Assembly: GCA_937906795.1 (NCBI GenBank)
Contig: CALCUQ010000397.1
Span: 1 to 10,725 of the forward strand
Direction of reading: 5' to 3'
Length of the DNA stretch: 10,725 nucleotides
Origin: an uncultured Bacteroidales bacterium
Lineage (GTDB): Bacteria > Bacteroidota > Bacteroidia > Bacteroidales > UBA932
Shown piece by piece: positions 1-6,951 of this stretch (the stretch's first letter is position 1; the number at the start of each line of letters is the position of its first letter). Both the position numbers and the translations under genes were made by a program. The notes under the pieces were generated by a model that was not told the origin of the DNA, did not search any database, and saw only the letters and a program-made list of their open reading frames with translations.

Positions 1-78
1 GAAAACTTAAATAAAAATGGAGGATATATTCCTGGTGTAAGACCTGGTAAAGATACTAAAAAATATATATCATTATAG
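1..78 (+). pseudogene. SecY-like translocase fragment, truncated
   Basis: Reading from base 1 gives 25 codons and then TAG. The peptide contains ENLNKNGGYIPGVRPGKDT, which matches the conserved cytoplasmic loop of SecY (E. coli: DNLKKSGAFVPGIRPGEQT). SecY is the channel subunit of the Sec protein-export translocon. In an intact SecY this loop is followed by about 85 more residues, including the last membrane helices. Here the frame stops shortly after the loop. Reading past the TAG, the frame stays open to a TGA at about 160-162, with a faint SecY-like stretch (IIGAI...API). I infer a decayed gene or a truncated second SecY copy. The 5' part lies outside the window, so the state of the rest of the gene is unknown. 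Confidence 0.68.
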
Positions 79-879
79 GATTTTGATATAATTGGCGCTA
101 TTTGTAGAGCACCCATCATACAAAGTACAAAAATTGACACAATCAATATATATTTAAACTGAATTTCTCTAAACATGCCATTACAAATGTTATATTCTTA
201 ATACTAATCATAGTATTTGTCATACGTAATAAATAAAAGTACAAGACTAACGCTTTGTTTATTATATTCTTAGCATATAACAATTTTTAGATTAAAATAT
301 TATAACCTACTGATAATCAAACAATCACACTGTAGAAGACTTTAAAATTCCACAACTACAAGGCAGTTAACTTCCACATTAACACTAAATTACGAAATAA
401 CAAGACACACTGCAAAAGTAGTGATTCATTCTCAATATTGAGAGAATATTTTGGAAAAGACATTCTTTTGCACGAATCAATATTCACAAAAAGATCAAGG
501 AAATTATGTTTCTGCATTATGGCAAGAATAGGAATAACCTATTCAAATACGATTAGAGTACATCTCACAATATATTCTGAACCAAACAAACCACTATCAA
601 ATCGATATTTTCAAATTTTTGTGTGATATACACCGAATTCTAACTCTACAACTAGAATTCCTGTTACAAAAAAAATAAAATAAATATTGTCAATCATTAT
701 TTTATGTAAATTTACGTTAAACTTGAAAGAGCACAGAACACGTATATATGTATTTGACACCTTTCAAATCAATAAATAAAACACAAACTACTATAAACAA
801 TAGAATTTCTCACCTTGCTTTAACAAGTACAATAAAAATAAAACATATAACTCAATTGTTATAATAATACTACATAACT
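79..879. other. AT-rich region without a supported gene
   Basis: About 800 bases with stops in all frames and very high A+T. The only open frame of note, 438-626 on the plus strand, starts with TTG, has 62 codons and resembles nothing I recognise, so I do not call it. The region holds a perfect inverted repeat at 635-660. A weak promoter-like element (TGTATTTG at 749-756, one base off the Bacteroidetes -7 consensus) could serve the lipoprotein gene at 880, but no well-spaced -33 box accompanies it. Together with the broken SecY-like gene to its left, this looks like eroded or inserted DNA. Confidence 0.5.
635..660. repeat. Perfect inverted repeat (8-bp arms, 10-nt loop)
   Basis: GAATTCTA at 635-642 is the exact reverse complement of TAGAATTC at 653-660. 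The 10-base loop lies between them, and an A-rich tract (about 667-680) follows on the plus strand. It could be a terminator remnant for a minus-strand transcript, the end of a decayed element, or chance in AT-rich DNA. No gene is placed to use it as a terminator. Confidence 0.4.
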
Positions 880-1851
880 ATGAAAAAACAAAGTATAATT
901 TATGTTACACCACTAATTTTGTTAGCTTTACTGCACATATCGTCATGCGATAGTTTAAATACAACAGAAGACGCTTGTTCTAAAGCAAAACTTTATTTTG
1001 AAGAAAATGCAACAAACCTAGTCCTTCCTAATATAAGCGGCACTCCAGTTACTAAGTTTAATCAATTTGATGAAATAAACAATAACGCTTATATTTTATG
1101 GAGCAATGCTCAATATACAAAAACAGACTCTAGTTTCATTACAGAGGTACCTATTGTTAGTCTTGATAGGACATTAGTTACATTAAATGAAAGCCATGGA
1201 GGTCATATGCATACACACAAAGCTATATGCTCTAATTATCTGATAATTGAAGAGTTTGGCAATAGAGTAAAAATGAACATTGCTACTATCATTGAAAAAG
1301 GCACAAATCATTATATTAAATATTCTTCAAATAAGTCAAATTTTAGTGGGTTTATATTCAGATCCGATTTAGATGGAAATATACTTGAAACTCATTCATA
1401 TATAAATGGCTCTAAATATAAGGTCAACACAAAACAATATCGCAAAAATGAATTGCAAAATAATTCTAAATTTATAGGCTTTAGCACAGCAAAACTCACA
1501 CTAACAAAATCAAATGATGAGGAATCCGAAACGTGGTATGGACATGTAATTTGCTCTATTTGTGGTTTTGTATATGAAGCTGACTTATTATTAAATAGAG
1601 GATGTAAATTTTGTGGCGAGGAAGTATATAACGGGTATGAAGCCTGTCCTAAATGTCAGAAACCGATAATAGATTGTTCTTGTTACGAAGGACCATATGA
1701 AGATGAATGGAATAGAGAGGATGAATATGAGGGAGAACAAGACGGATCACGTTGTGAGTATTGCAACAAACCTATTGATTCATGTATGGGTCATAGTGCA
1801 CAGACATGCCCAGTATGCAAAATGCCTGTTGATGTATGTAAATGCAATTAA
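880..1851 (+). CDS. Lipoprotein with a multi-zinc-ribbon C-terminal tail
   Basis: This 323-residue protein has a lipoprotein signal: a lysine-containing N-terminus, a hydrophobic core at residues 6-20 and the lipobox ISSC, so lipidation is expected at Cys23. Residues 24-215 form a domain I do not recognise. It contains a histidine cluster, HGGHMHTH, at 106-113. Residues 220-323 are unusual, with 15 cysteines mostly in CxxC pairs (225/228, 242/245, 256/259, 292/295, 310/313) plus CxC pairs at 266/268 and 320/322. A submotif CxxCxxPxxxC recurs at about 256, 292 and 310, which suggests an internally duplicated treble of zinc ribbons. Cysteine-rich metal-binding tails are common in cytoplasmic proteins but odd on a lipidated envelope protein. 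An acidic linker (EDEWNREDEYEGEQD) separates the zinc knuckles. A secreted MORN-repeat gene starts 19 bp downstream and is probably co-transcribed. Metal binding is inferred from the motifs, and the function is unknown. Confidence 0.85.
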   Translation: MKKQSIIYVTPLILLALLHISSCDSLNTTEDACSKAKLYFEENATNLVLPNISGTPVTKFNQFDEINNNAYILWSNAQYTKTDSSFITEVPIVSLDRTLVTLNESHGGHMHTHKAICSNYLIIEEFGNRVKMNIATIIEKGTNHYIKYSSNKSNFSGFIFRSDLDGNILETHSYINGSKYKVNTKQYRKNELQNNSKFIGFSTAKLTLTKSNDEESETWYGHVICSICGFVYEADLLLNRGCKFCGEEVYNGYEACPKCQKPIIDCSCYEGPYEDEWNREDEYEGEQDGSRCEYCNKPIDSCMGHSAQTCPVCKMPVDVCKCN

Positions 1852-1870
1852 TAAATTATTAATAAGTATT

Positions 1871-2449
1871 ATGACTGGATATAAATTAAAAAGAGTTCTT
1901 TTCAGAAGTATTTTATATTTCTTATTTATATGCGTTACTGACACAATATATGCGCAAATGAGCCTTAGGGATGCGTACACCTCATATTCAAAAAACAGTA
2001 AGATGCTTGATTCATACTCACACACTGAATATTTGGCAGATGCACGTATGAATCCTAACTTAAAATTAATCGGGAAAAGCAACGATTCAACATATTATTT
2101 TACATACACCGGTGGAAGATATCTCGGAGGTGCAAAAATTAAGAACGATTATATTTCTTTAGAGAGAGAGGGTTGGGGCATTGAAAGATTTCTTGTATAT
2201 AGAGATACTAAACCATTATCCAAAATGGAAAAAAAATCTTCAAATAAAATATATGAATATTACATAGGAGAATGGCTTAATAACCAAAGGCATGGTAATG
2301 GATTTTTTATGGATATGCATGGACGTATGTATGCAGGTATTTGGAAGAAAGGTTATCTTAAAGGCAAGACTAAACGCAAATTAACTTTTCAAGAGCAAGA
2401 GTACATCAAACATGCAATTGAACAAATAGATAATATTATTATAAAATAA
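1871..2449 (+). CDS. Small exported MORN-repeat protein
   Basis: I place the start at the ATG at 1871 (192 residues). The frame is open back to 1697, but that part overlaps the end of the lipoprotein gene, whereas 1871 gives a good Sec signal peptide: KLKR, then a hydrophobic stretch (about residues 9-23), with likely cleavage after IYA at residue 28. Two MORN-type repeats are visible near the C-terminus: YIGEW...HGNGFF (131-146) and YAGIWKKGYLKG (154-165). A GGRYLGG segment near 81-87 may be a degenerate third. MORN repeats form beta-hairpin rods used in protein or membrane contacts, and in Bacteroidetes they are often found in secreted proteins of unknown role. The N-terminal half is not recognised. 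The gene follows the zinc-ribbon lipoprotein by 19 bp, so the two may act together in the envelope. No Shine-Dalgarno sequence is seen upstream, only A/T-rich DNA, as is usual in this phylum. Confidence 0.7.
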   Translation: MTGYKLKRVLFRSILYFLFICVTDTIYAQMSLRDAYTSYSKNSKMLDSYSHTEYLADARMNPNLKLIGKSNDSTYYFTYTGGRYLGGAKIKNDYISLEREGWGIERFLVYRDTKPLSKMEKKSSNKIYEYYIGEWLNNQRHGNGFFMDMHGRMYAGIWKKGYLKGKTKRKLTFQEQEYIKHAIEQIDNIIIK

Positions 2450-2478
2450 GCTATTTTAATACAAGAAATAAATATAAA

Positions 2479-2514
2479 CCTATACTAGCCTGGTTGGAAC
2501 AAGGTTAGTATAGG
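2479..2514. terminator. Bidirectional hairpin terminator between convergent operons
   Basis: The arm CCTATACTAGCC (2479-2490) pairs with GGTTAGTATAGG (2503-2514) over 12 bp, with one G-U wobble in RNA. The 12-base loop can close further through TTG/CAA. On the plus strand an A/T-rich stretch follows. On the minus strand the reading after the stem is T-rich (TTTATATTTATTTCTTG). It sits 29 bp after the MORN gene stop and 17 bp after the cdaA stop, the right place to end both transcripts. Confidence 0.75.
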
Positions 2515-2531
2515 CTATTAAAAATAATTTG

Positions 2532-3308
2532 TTATTTATAAGACCCTTCAATAGCTAACCTCAACTCTGTAATTGAAGACATTGTTTTAATAACGCCATC
2601 TCTAACAAAAGAGATGTTACCGGTCTCCTCTGAAACTACTATTACAGAAGCATCAGAATTTTCTGTCATACCAGTTGCCGCTCTGTGTCTCATGCCGTAA
2701 TTTGCAGGAATATTAGGATTCTCTGTAATAGGCAGGGTGCATCTTGCCGCAATAATTCTATTATTCACAATAACTACTGCACCATCGTGCAATGGAGAGT
2801 TCTTAAAGAACAGATTCTCTATAAGTCTGCGATTAATTTTGGCATCAATTATATCTCCAGTTTCAATAACAAACTCCAAAGAAGAGGTATGAGCCAGAAC
2901 TATAAGTGCTCCTGTTTTGGTTTCACTCATTCTTCTGCATGCCTGTGTAAGTTCATCAAGTTCTACCAATTTTATAGATGTATCTTTACTTCCAAAAATA
3001 CGGGTAAGTATTGTATTTCCTCTGCCATTGAATTTGCTGCCCAAGTGTAAAAGGAATCGCCTTATCTCCTGCTGGAACAACACAATAATTGCTATCACAC
3101 CCACACCAATTACTTGTCCCATTATACTCGAAAGCAACTGCATATTAAGGGCATTTACTATAATCCACACCACATAAAGCAATAGAATTCCCAAAAATAT
3201 ACTTATAGCAGCTGTTCCTCGTATTAGCTTATATGCCTGATATATAAGAATTCCTACAAGAAGAATATCTATAACATCTATAATCTTTATATCTATGAAC
3301 TCAAACAT
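2532..3308 (-). CDS. cdaA: Membrane diadenylate cyclase CdaA
   Basis: The enzyme condenses two ATP molecules into the second messenger c-di-AMP, which in other bacteria controls potassium and osmolyte uptake and cell-wall homeostasis. The 258 residues fit the usual CdaA length (about 270). Three membrane helices fill the N-terminus (about 10-27, 33-52, 60-78). They are followed by a short linker and the DAC (DisA_N) domain from about 95 to the end. Both catalytic signatures are intact: DGA at 175-177 (in LHDGAVVI) and RHRAA at 207-211. This is the last gene of the operon mutS2 > lipoprotein > cdaA, starting 11 nt after the lipoprotein stop without an obvious Shine-Dalgarno. No CdaR partner gene lies next to it here. 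Family assignment is firm. Activity is inferred from the conserved motifs. Confidence 0.95.
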   Translation of the reverse strand: MFEFIDIKIIDVIDILLVGILIYQAYKLIRGTAAISIFLGILLLYVVWIIVNALNMQLLSSIMGQVIGVGVIAIIVLFQQEIRRFLLHLGSKFNGRGNTILTRIFGSKDTSIKLVELDELTQACRRMSETKTGALIVLAHTSSLEFVIETGDIIDAKINRRLIENLFFKNSPLHDGAVVIVNNRIIAARCTLPITENPNIPANYGMRHRAATGMTENSDASVIVVSEETGNISFVRDGVIKTMSSITELRLAIEGSYK

Positions 3309-3319
3309 TATACGCAGAT

Positions 3320-3706
3320 TTAGTTAAACGCAATTACCTTATCTTCAACTACTTTAAGATGACACTTAGCTGTATCACATCCATTTTTTATCAAATTGTA
3401 GCACACCACAACAGTATCACTCTCTCCAATAACATAAGCAGACCCAATCTCTGCCTGCAACGAGTTGGCCTCCTTTCTCAAAATCTCTTTATAATCCTCC
3501 TCTAATGCCTCAAAATCCCTCTTTGCTTGTTGCAGCACCTCACCCAACTGCTGCGAACAAACTTCAGAAGCAGCATCATAATCATGGCTTGTATAAGCAT
3601 CCAACAAACTTGATGCAACTTCTTTAGCTTTTTCCTCTTTGCTTGTACACCCTACAACTGAAAAGATTAAAGCCAAAATTATAAAACATCTAATAAATCT
3701 ATCCAT
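3320..3706 (-). CDS. Small lipoprotein, possible NTF2-like/DUF4878 type
   Basis: This is a 128-residue protein with a clear lipobox (SVVGC) and Cys20 as the expected lipidated residue. After the signal comes a short charged tether (TSKEEKAKEVA) and a helix-rich segment with DAYTSHDYDAAS at about 36-47. The end is strand-rich: residues 96-110 (TVVVCYNLI) and 114-127 with KCHLKVVEDKVIAF. The order (helices with an LxAYxSxDYDAA pattern, then strands ending in KVxLKxVxGxW-like sequence) recalls small Bacteroidetes lipoproteins of the DUF4878/SnoaL-like class. I hold that fold assignment loosely. It is sandwiched between mutS2 and cdaA with 11-nt gaps on both sides, so it is certainly co-transcribed with them. 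A link to CdaA in the envelope is possible but not shown by the sequence. Confidence 0.8.
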   Translation of the reverse strand: MDRFIRCFIILALIFSVVGCTSKEEKAKEVASSLLDAYTSHDYDAASEVCSQQLGEVLQQAKRDFEALEEDYKEILRKEANSLQAEIGSAYVIGESDTVVVCYNLIKNGCDTAKCHLKVVEDKVIAFN

Positions 3707-3717
3707 ATCAAAACAAT

Positions 3718-6216
3718 TTAATCTAAAGTAACTATTGTTATACCAGAGCCTCCAAATCTCACATCCTCATCCTTGCAATTTACAACTCCCGGCATTGTTT
3801 TCAAAAATTTTCTTATCTCTTCCTTTAAAATTCCATTCCCTTTGCCATGCAAGATTTTAACCTCACTAACTCCAACCATAATTGCATCATCAATAAACCT
3901 TTCTACAATTGGCAATGCATCCATAAGTCTCTCACCCCTTATATCAATATCAGGCTTAAAGTTAAGCTTTCTTTCAGAAATACTACTGGAATGAGCACTC
4001 ATTTGTTTAGGTAAAGTTTTAATTGTAGCATTGAATTCGTTATTTGATATAGCAACAACACTCTCTTTGGAAACCTTGCTCATTATGCTCCCAACAGAAA
4101 CATTAATCCAGTTTCCACCAATCTGCATAACCTCTCCTACCATATTATTACTCTTGAACCTTACCTTATCTCCCACAGAAAGTTCCCTTTCCTCTCCCGA
4201 CAACCTGTTTTCCACCCCTTTCTGATCACCCAATTGCTGTTTCCCCTCCTTTCGCTCCTGTTTTCGCTTTTTCCTATCCTGCAACTGCTGCATCTTCTTG
4301 GCTATTTTAAGATCCTGCTCATCCAAAGAATCCTGTTTCACCTGTGCATTAAACTCCTCCAACTCGCGTCTTGCAGCTTTAGTCTTCTCTTTTTGAGCTT
4401 GCGCCTCCTTTATGGTCTTTATAGTAGCCTCAATTTTTTTATTTGCATCACTTACAATCTGCTGAGCCTCTTGTTTTGCCTGCTCAATAATCTGCTTTTT
4501 TATTTTTTGGATATCAGCAAGTTCTCTCTCATATTTATCAGTAATACTCTCCAGTGTCTTGTCTGTACTTTTTATTTTGGCAAGCTTTTCATCTAAGGCC
4601 CTTTTGTTTCTGGATATCTTTCTTAATTGTTTCTCCAAATCTACAAAACCATCTCCTGCCTTCTGTTCTGCCTGTTTTACAATACTCTCAGGCAAACCTA
4701 TCTTTCTTGCAAGTTCAAAAGCAAAAGAATTTCCAGGTAATCCAACCTCCAGTTTATACAACGGCTCTATCTTGCCAACATCAAACAGCATTGCTCCATT
4801 GATTGTCCCTTTGCTATTTCCCGCATACATCTTTAGATTGGTATAATGGGTAGTAATAACCCCAAAAACGCCTCTCTGCTCAATATTACTTAAAATAGTC
4901 TCTGCAATAGCACCACCGGCAGCAGGCTCAGTACCAGTACCAAACTCATCAATCAACACAAGAGAATCTTTGGTTGCACTACGGAGAATCTCTCTCATGT
5001 TAGTTAAATGAGAGCTATATGTACTAAGGTCATTCTCAATAGACTGCTCATCACCAATATCAATAAAGATATTGTCAAAAATTCTGAATTCACTTACCTC
5101 ACTTGCTGGAATAAGCATACCCCACTGGAACATATACTGCAAAAGGCCAACAGTTTTAAGGCACACCGATTTTCCTCCCGCATTGGGGCCAGAAATAACC
5201 AGAATATGCTTACCCGGAGTAAGTGTAAGTGTAAGCGGCACAATAGGCTTGTTCTCTTTTTTTAGCGTAGCCTCCAGAACAGGATGCCTGCCTTTTACTA
5301 TTTTTAATGTATTGTCTGCACTCAAAATAGGCTTACCAGCCTCCATCTGCAAAGCCACCAATGCTTTTGCCCTTATAAAATCTATCTCACCCACAAATTT
5401 TGCTGCAGAAAGGAGCTCAGGCAAATAAGGTCTCAAGAAATTTGAGAACTCCATAAGAATTCTGGCTATCTCTCTCTGCTGTGCAAAATAAAGTTCTTTA
5501 ACCTGATTGTTCAGTTCAACCACCTCCATAGGCTCAATAAAAACAGTTTTACCAGTGGCAGATTCATCATATATAAAACCAGGCAATTTCCTTTTGTTTC
5601 CCGCACTTACAGGAATCAGAATCCTTCCATCTCTGGCAGAAACCGTTGCATCCTCATCTGCAATACCATCCTGCTGCGCCTTCTTTAAGATTGACTGAAT
5701 TTTCCTCGAAATTGACCCCTCCTTTTCCCTTATACTTCTCCTTATATTATAGAGCTCAGCCGACGCATTATCTCTAACCTGTCCATGTCTGTCCAGTATT
5801 CCATCTATCCTCTCTCCAATTTGAGGAAAATACATTATTGGCGCAGCCATTGCCTTAAGATTGAGATAACTTTCTTCCTTACAGTTTTTGAAAAAATTTA
5901 GAATTCCACGAAGATTTTCTACAAAAACAGCCAATTTTTGCATATTCTCTAACGAGATACAAGAATATTCAACCTCAAGCGGAGCAAGATATTCTATACT
6001 GTCTATAAAGCCATTTGAAGGGAAAGAGGGCTCAAACATACAGATAAGCCTCATCTCATCTGTAAGAGTAAGCCTTTTTTCAATTGTTGAAGGATTGTGA
6101 GAGACAACCTCCCTGCTTACCCTCTCCTTGGCATAATTGGTTGAGCAACGCATAATCAATTGATTCTTCACTTTCTCAAAACCCAATTTACTCTCTATTT
6201 TATCACAATTCTTCAT
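3718..6216 (-). CDS. mutS2: Endonuclease MutS2
   Basis: MutS2 is a MutS-family ATPase that, in the species studied, suppresses homologous recombination or rescues collided ribosomes through its Smr nuclease domain, rather than acting in mismatch repair. At 832 residues it is full length (family about 780-840). The core and lever region covers about 1-300. The ATPase follows, with Walker A GPNAGGKS (343-350), the signature region GDEQSIENDLSTYSSH (388-403), Walker B LVLIDEFGTG (419-428) and the switch histidine H457 in TTHY. A long charged coiled coil runs from about 515 to 660, rich in K, E and Q. A small KOW-like or SH3-like segment (VGDKVRF...VGEV, 681-696) follows. The C-terminal Smr domain (about 757-832) carries DIRG (758-761) and HGKG (790-793). 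The MutS mismatch-reading domain I is absent, as expected. It is the first gene of the cdaA operon and diverges from plsY across a shared 69-bp promoter region. Confidence 0.97.
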   Translation of the reverse strand: MKNCDKIESKLGFEKVKNQLIMRCSTNYAKERVSREVVSHNPSTIEKRLTLTDEMRLICMFEPSFPSNGFIDSIEYLAPLEVEYSCISLENMQKLAVFVENLRGILNFFKNCKEESYLNLKAMAAPIMYFPQIGERIDGILDRHGQVRDNASAELYNIRRSIREKEGSISRKIQSILKKAQQDGIADEDATVSARDGRILIPVSAGNKRKLPGFIYDESATGKTVFIEPMEVVELNNQVKELYFAQQREIARILMEFSNFLRPYLPELLSAAKFVGEIDFIRAKALVALQMEAGKPILSADNTLKIVKGRHPVLEATLKKENKPIVPLTLTLTPGKHILVISGPNAGGKSVCLKTVGLLQYMFQWGMLIPASEVSEFRIFDNIFIDIGDEQSIENDLSTYSSHLTNMREILRSATKDSLVLIDEFGTGTEPAAGGAIAETILSNIEQRGVFGVITTHYTNLKMYAGNSKGTINGAMLFDVGKIEPLYKLEVGLPGNSFAFELARKIGLPESIVKQAEQKAGDGFVDLEKQLRKISRNKRALDEKLAKIKSTDKTLESITDKYERELADIQKIKKQIIEQAKQEAQQIVSDANKKIEATIKTIKEAQAQKEKTKAARRELEEFNAQVKQDSLDEQDLKIAKKMQQLQDRKKRKQERKEGKQQLGDQKGVENRLSGEERELSVGDKVRFKSNNMVGEVMQIGGNWINVSVGSIMSKVSKESVVAISNNEFNATIKTLPKQMSAHSSSISERKLNFKPDIDIRGERLMDALPIVERFIDDAIMVGVSEVKILHGKGNGILKEEIRKFLKTMPGVVNCKDEDVRFGGSGITIVTLD

Positions 6217-6233
6217 TTTGTAATATTTCTGTT

Positions 6234-6267
6234 TTTGGAATTTTATTTACAAATATAATATATTTGC
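6234..6267 (+). promoter_or_regulatory. Promoter for plsY
   Basis: TTTG at 6234-6237, a 21-bp spacer, then TATATTTGC at 6259-6267 matches the Bacteroidetes consensus (TTTG, 19-21 bp, TAnnTTTG) in both boxes and spacing. The predicted transcript start is near 6271, leaving a leader of only about 15 nt before the plsY ATG at 6286. No Shine-Dalgarno is visible. Confidence 0.72.
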
Positions 6268-6283
6268 ACAATTGAAACTTAAA
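6250..6283 (-). promoter_or_regulatory. Promoter for the mutS2-lipoprotein-cdaA operon
   Basis: On the minus strand TATATTTG (6257-6250) matches the Bacteroidetes -7 consensus TAnnTTTG exactly. A weak -33-like TTTA lies at 6283-6280, 22 bp away. The predicted transcript start is near 6245, about 29 nt before the mutS2 start. The element abuts the plsY -7 box on the other strand. The position and -7 box are good, and the -33 box is poor. Confidence 0.55.
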
Positions 6284-6285
6284 TT

Positions 6286-6951
6286 ATGACATTACCTTTA
6301 GGGATATTTCTGTACATTGTTATTGGAATTGCCTGCTATCTGCTGGGTTCCATTTCCAGCTCCATCCTGCTGGGAAGAGCAATATACGGAATTGATGTTA
6401 GAGAACACGGAAGTTGCAATCCCGGAGCAACAAACACCCAAAGGGTGCTGGGCTGGAAAATGGGATTGTTTGTCCTTTTCTTTGATATGTTCAAAGGTAT
6501 TGCTGCGGCGTCTATAGTATATCTGCTACCATTCAAAAGCTATACAGAAGGCTTTGTAAGCACACAGATTCTGTTTGGAATGATTGCAATGATTGGGCAT
6601 ATTTTCCCAATCTTTCACAATTTTAAAGGAGGCAAAGGGGTAGCAACACTCTGCGGAGTACTTTTGATGCTGCATCCATATTGCTTCCTTATTTGTTTTG
6701 CCATTTTCTTTGTTGTACTGTTTATAACAAGATATGTGTCGGTGAGTGTAATTGCAGCTGTCAGCTGCTTCCCTTTCTTTGTAAACTTTATCTTTGCAAT
6801 GCTGCTTAACCCAAAAGAGACAGATACAATAAGAATCTTTAGTATTATAGCGGCAATAATAATCTGGCTGTGCCATATCAGCAACCTAAAAAGATTGTGG
6901 AAAGGCACAGAGCCAAAACTTGTTTTCAAAAAATCACCTAAAGAAGATTAA
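6286..6951 (+). CDS. plsY: Glycerol-3-phosphate acyltransferase PlsY
   Basis: PlsY is the inner-membrane enzyme that transfers the acyl group of acyl-phosphate (made by PlsX) to glycerol-3-phosphate, giving lysophosphatidate, the first step of phospholipid synthesis. The 221 residues contain the three family motifs: GSISSS (21-26), GSCNPGATN (42-50, with Cys where Gly is usual) followed by Arg53, and GHIFPIFHNFKGGKGVAT (104-121), whose FKGGKG loop binds phosphate. Hydrophobic segments at about 5-28, 57-80, 92-110, 123-147, 150-174 and 183-197 fit the multi-pass topology. The C-terminus (KKSPKED) is charged. The gene is monocistronic here. It has its own promoter back to back with that of mutS2, and its TAA overlaps the stop codon of the convergent GNAT gene by 4 bp. 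Confidence 0.96.
   Translation: MTLPLGIFLYIVIGIACYLLGSISSSILLGRAIYGIDVREHGSCNPGATNTQRVLGWKMGLFVLFFDMFKGIAAASIVYLLPFKSYTEGFVSTQILFGMIAMIGHIFPIFHNFKGGKGVATLCGVLLMLHPYCFLICFAIFFVVLFITRYVSVSVIAAVSCFPFFVNFIFAMLLNPKETDTIRIFSIIAAIIIWLCHISNLKRLWKGTEPKLVFKKSPKED

Noticed and set aside
430..443. Perfect 14-bp palindrome TCTCAATATTGAGA
   Set aside because: Short palindromes are expected by chance in DNA this AT-rich, and no promoter lies beside it.
438..626. 62-codon plus-strand open frame
   Set aside because: TTG start, no ribosome site, no similarity I recognise, and AT-rich surroundings full of stops.
1697..1870. N-terminal extension of the MORN protein overlapping the lipoprotein gene
   Set aside because: The signal peptide begins only at 1871. 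The 58 upstream residues are an out-of-frame reading of the zinc-ribbon tail.
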